Assembly: GCA_035570275.1 (NCBI GenBank)
Contig: DATMNI010000326.1
Span: 1 to 9,098 of the forward strand
Direction of reading: 5' to 3'
DNA length: 9,098 bases
DNA from: DATMNI01 sp035570275
GTDB taxonomy: Bacteria > Acidobacteriota > Terriglobia > Bryobacterales > Bryobacteraceae
The notes beneath the pieces were generated by a model, which was given only the letters and a program-made list of their open reading frames with translations, did no database searches and was not told where the DNA came from. Below, one piece after another: positions 7,709 through 9,098 of the stretch (its first letter is position 1; each line of letters opens with the position of its first letter). The translations under genes and the position numbers were made by a program.

Positions 7709-7975
7709 TGACAATTTGATCGTGCGAACGATACGGCGCGCGTCGATGTGGTCCGTGCCTCGGCTTTCCTGAACCGTACACGCCTGAACTACACACCGCT
7801 GTCGCCAAAGTTGGAACGTACGGAGTGCGGCTCTCATCCGGCGTCTGAAAGCTGACTCCATCCTGCCCATTCCGCGCCAGAGCGAATCAGGACATCGAAA
7901 TGACGCTGCACGCGCCAGAGGCAGGCCCCCGGTTTGGCGAGCGAAAGTCGGGCCAGGAGTATTTTTAGAGAACAC

Positions 7976-8004
7976 TAGACAAATGGGTCTTAAACTGCTA
8001 ATAT
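7976..8004 (+). promoter_or_regulatory. Sigma-70-like promoter candidate on the plus strand
   Basis: TAGACA (7976-7981, five of six to TTGACA) and TAATAT (7999-8004, four of six to TATAAT) are separated by exactly 17 bases within the AT-rich pocket. Transcription would start near 8010-8012. No plus-strand gene follows in this window, so the product would be a non-coding RNA or a transcript antisense to comM. Confidence 0.35.
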
Positions 8005-8028
8005 CGAATCAAACACAGACAGCAACCC

Positions 8029-8056
8029 TTGGCGGCCGGTCCCCTCCCACCGCCAA
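8029..8056. repeat. Inverted repeat, 7-base-pair perfect stem
   Basis: TTGGCGG (8029-8035) pairs with CCGCCAA (8050-8056) around a 14-base loop. It sits just before the stronger stem at 8065-8100, so the two could form consecutive hairpins of one RNA. Confidence 0.5.
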
Positions 8057-8064
8057 TCCTCAAC

Positions 8065-8100
8065 GTACAGGCCCCGAGATACCCAGTTCGGGGCCCGTAC
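8065..8100. repeat. Strong inverted repeat, 12-13-base-pair stem with 10-base loop
   Basis: Bases 8065-8077 pair with 8088-8100 around the loop 8078-8087. Read as plus-strand RNA there is one A-C mismatch (8069/8096). Read as minus-strand RNA the same position is a G-U wobble, giving an unbroken 13-pair stem. That asymmetry slightly favours a minus-strand transcript, for example the 3' region of the comM message. No T-tract follows in either direction, so it is not a standard intrinsic terminator. Confidence 0.6.
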
Positions 8101-8305
8101 CATTCTCAGCCCGCCACCCATCTGACATCTGAGCCCAGGACTGCCCGCTGGAAGCGAGCCGCTTGGCTACACGCTCCCCGCCCGTCCGCCTGCACGCCTG
8201 ATTTCCCGACGGATGCGGGACGGCGCCAAGATCGCCGCTCCACCCCATTTTCCTCCAGGATCCGGTGCATCATGCGTAGCGGGCACGGGCAAGTTCGCTC
8301 GTCCA

Positions 8306-8335
8306 GTTCCGCGGCCGCCGATCCGGCAGCGGAAC
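8306..8335 (-). terminator. Hairpin downstream of comM, possible transcript 3'-end structure without T-tract
   Basis: GTTCCGC (8306-8312) pairs perfectly with GCGGAAC (8329-8335). After one mismatch, GCCG (8314-8317) pairs with CGGC (8324-8327) around a six-base loop, giving 11 pairs. It lies 36 bases beyond the comM stop codon. The lack of a T-tract suggests a T-less terminator or a structure that protects the message end. Confidence 0.35.
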
Positions 8336-8371
8336 ATCAATTCTTCCCATTGGTCTTACCAGCCGGTCGCC

Positions 8372-9097
8372 TCAAGTCCAGTAGTTGCGGTCCAGGCTCC
8401 GGTACTGCACCGCTTCGGCGATGTGCTTGGCCGACACGCTCTCCGATTCGTCCAGATCCGCAACCGTGCGGGCCACCTTCAGAACCCGGTCGTGCGCGCG
8501 CGCCGAAAGGCCCATCCGGCGCACCGCCATCTCCAAAGTCCGCTCGCCGGCGTCATCCAATGCGCACGTCTTGCGGATCAGGCGCGAAGGGATGCGCGAA
8601 TTGTAGAAGCCCCGTGCCTGCTGGACCCCGCGCGCCCGCTCCACCCGCGCGCGGATCTCTTCGGAGGATTCGGCGGCCGAGTTTCCCCGCAGCTCTTTGA
8701 ACGGAACCGCGGGCACTTCCACGTGGATGTCGATGCGGTCCAGCAGCGGCCCGGATATCTTGCCCAGATACTGCTGGATCTGTCCCGGCGTGCAGCGGCA
8801 CTCGCGCGCGGTGTCGCCGTAGAACCCGCACTTGCAGGGATTCATCGCCGTCACCAGCATGAAGTTCGCAGGAAAGCTGATCGTCATGGCCGAACGCGCG
8901 ATGGTGACGGTGCCGTCTTCAATCGGCTGCCGCAGCATCTCCAGGACGTCGCGCGGAAACTCCGGGAATTCGTCCAGGAACAGCACGCCGTGGTGAGCCA
9001 GGCTGACCTCTCCGGGGCTTGGCATGCCGGCCCCTCCACCGATGAGACCGGCATCCGAGATGGTGTGGTGCGGAGCGCGGAAGGGACGGTCGTGAAG
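8372..9097 (-). CDS. comM: ComM/YifB family AAA+ ATPase (Mg-chelatase-like), C-terminal half; 5' end outside window
   Basis: The frame is open to the window edge. Residues upstream of the internal ATG at 9025 (RPFRAPHHTISDAGLIGGG) are family hallmarks, so the real start is beyond base 9098. About 241 residues are visible. They include the Walker B segment GVLFLDEFPEF, the sensor-1-like TAMNPC, the cysteine cluster PCKCGFYGD...CRC, the GPLLDRIDIHVEVP segment with its arginine finger region, and the C-terminal Mg-chelatase helical domain (LSARAHDRVLKVARTVADL). Walker A is outside the window. ComM is a hexameric cytoplasmic helicase that promotes branch migration while incoming DNA integrates during natural transformation; this role was shown in Vibrio cholerae. 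The gene is widespread, also in bacteria not known to be transformable, so competence here is not proven. It ends in TGA at 8372-8374 and looks intact. Confidence 0.95.
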   Translation of the reverse strand, partial: LHDRPFRAPHHTISDAGLIGGGAGMPSPGEVSLAHHGVLFLDEFPEFPRDVLEMLRQPIEDGTVTIARSAMTISFPANFMLVTAMNPCKCGFYGDTARECRCTPGQIQQYLGKISGPLLDRIDIHVEVPAVPFKELRGNSAAESSEEIRARVERARGVQQARGFYNSRIPSRLIRKTCALDDAGERTLEMAVRRMGLSARAHDRVLKVARTVADLDESESVSAKHIAEAVQYRSLDRNYWT

Positions 9098-9098
9098 C

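Larger units (their letters stand above)
7628..8371. other. 744-base non-coding region between the NHL-repeat gene and comM
   Basis: I find no convincing protein gene. Open frames here are low-complexity Arg/Pro/Ala translations of GC-rich DNA with no signal, domain or ribosome binding site. The region holds the probable NHL-gene promoter (near 7703), an AT-rich pocket (about 7960-8016) with a promoter-like sequence on the plus strand, and several inverted repeats: 8029-8056, 8065-8100, 8204-8220 and 8306-8335. It is much longer than the other gaps in the window. Confidence 0.6.

Noticed and set aside
7628..7975. 116-codon in-frame N-terminal extension of the NHL-repeat protein from a GTG at 7975
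   Set aside because: It would bury a clear Sec signal peptide inside the protein, and the extension is Arg-rich with no domain character.
8029..8700. Plus-strand open frame (223 residues) running from the gap into comM
   Set aside because: Its second half is antisense to conserved comM codons, and the whole is Pro/Arg/Ser-rich without motifs or a ribosome binding site.
1..9098. CRISPR array, mobile element, prophage or defence gene cluster
   Set aside because: I saw no regularly spaced repeats, transposase or integrase motifs, terminal inverted repeats, or nuclease/toxin families on either strand.

Overview
The window is GC-rich bacterial chromosome carrying five protein genes, two of them cut by the window edges. 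The gene families point to a soil-type Acidobacteriota of the Solibacter/Bryobacter kind: a PSCyt2/PSD1 (DUF1549/DUF1553) protein paired with a Tat-exported DUF1501 protein, a YncE-propeller/phosphoesterase fusion, and a secreted NHL-repeat protein. Planctomycetes and Verrucomicrobia share the DUF1553/DUF1501 pair and cannot be excluded from sequence alone.

Layout. Bases 2-1750 (+) hold the C-terminal part of a DUF1549/DUF1553 protein. After 35 bases comes a complete DUF1501 protein (1786-3246, +), so the two probably form one transcription unit. Tail-to-tail with it, after only 41 bases, is the gene for an exported YncE-like propeller fused to an alkaline-phosphatase-superfamily phosphoesterase (3288-5879, -). 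A 254-base gap separates that from another exported propeller gene, the NHL-repeat protein (6134-7627, -). A 744-base non-coding stretch (7628-8371) follows; it has an AT-rich pocket, a promoter-like sequence and several good inverted repeats. The right edge is the C-terminal half of a ComM/YifB AAA+ ATPase (8372 to the end, -).

How the genes fit together. Four of the five products are visibly exported or belong to families that normally are. They are typical of the large, poorly understood envelope/periplasmic enzyme repertoire of these phyla. DUF1553 and DUF1501 very probably act together. The two minus-strand propeller proteins share direction and cell compartment, but the gap between them does not support a tight operon. 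ComM belongs to natural transformation and recombination and is probably an unrelated housekeeping neighbour.

I see no CRISPR array, transposase, prophage gene, tRNA, rRNA or defence system. The least explained part is 7960-8340, which may hold a small structured RNA or 3'-end structures. None of the observations amounts to a demonstrated new system.
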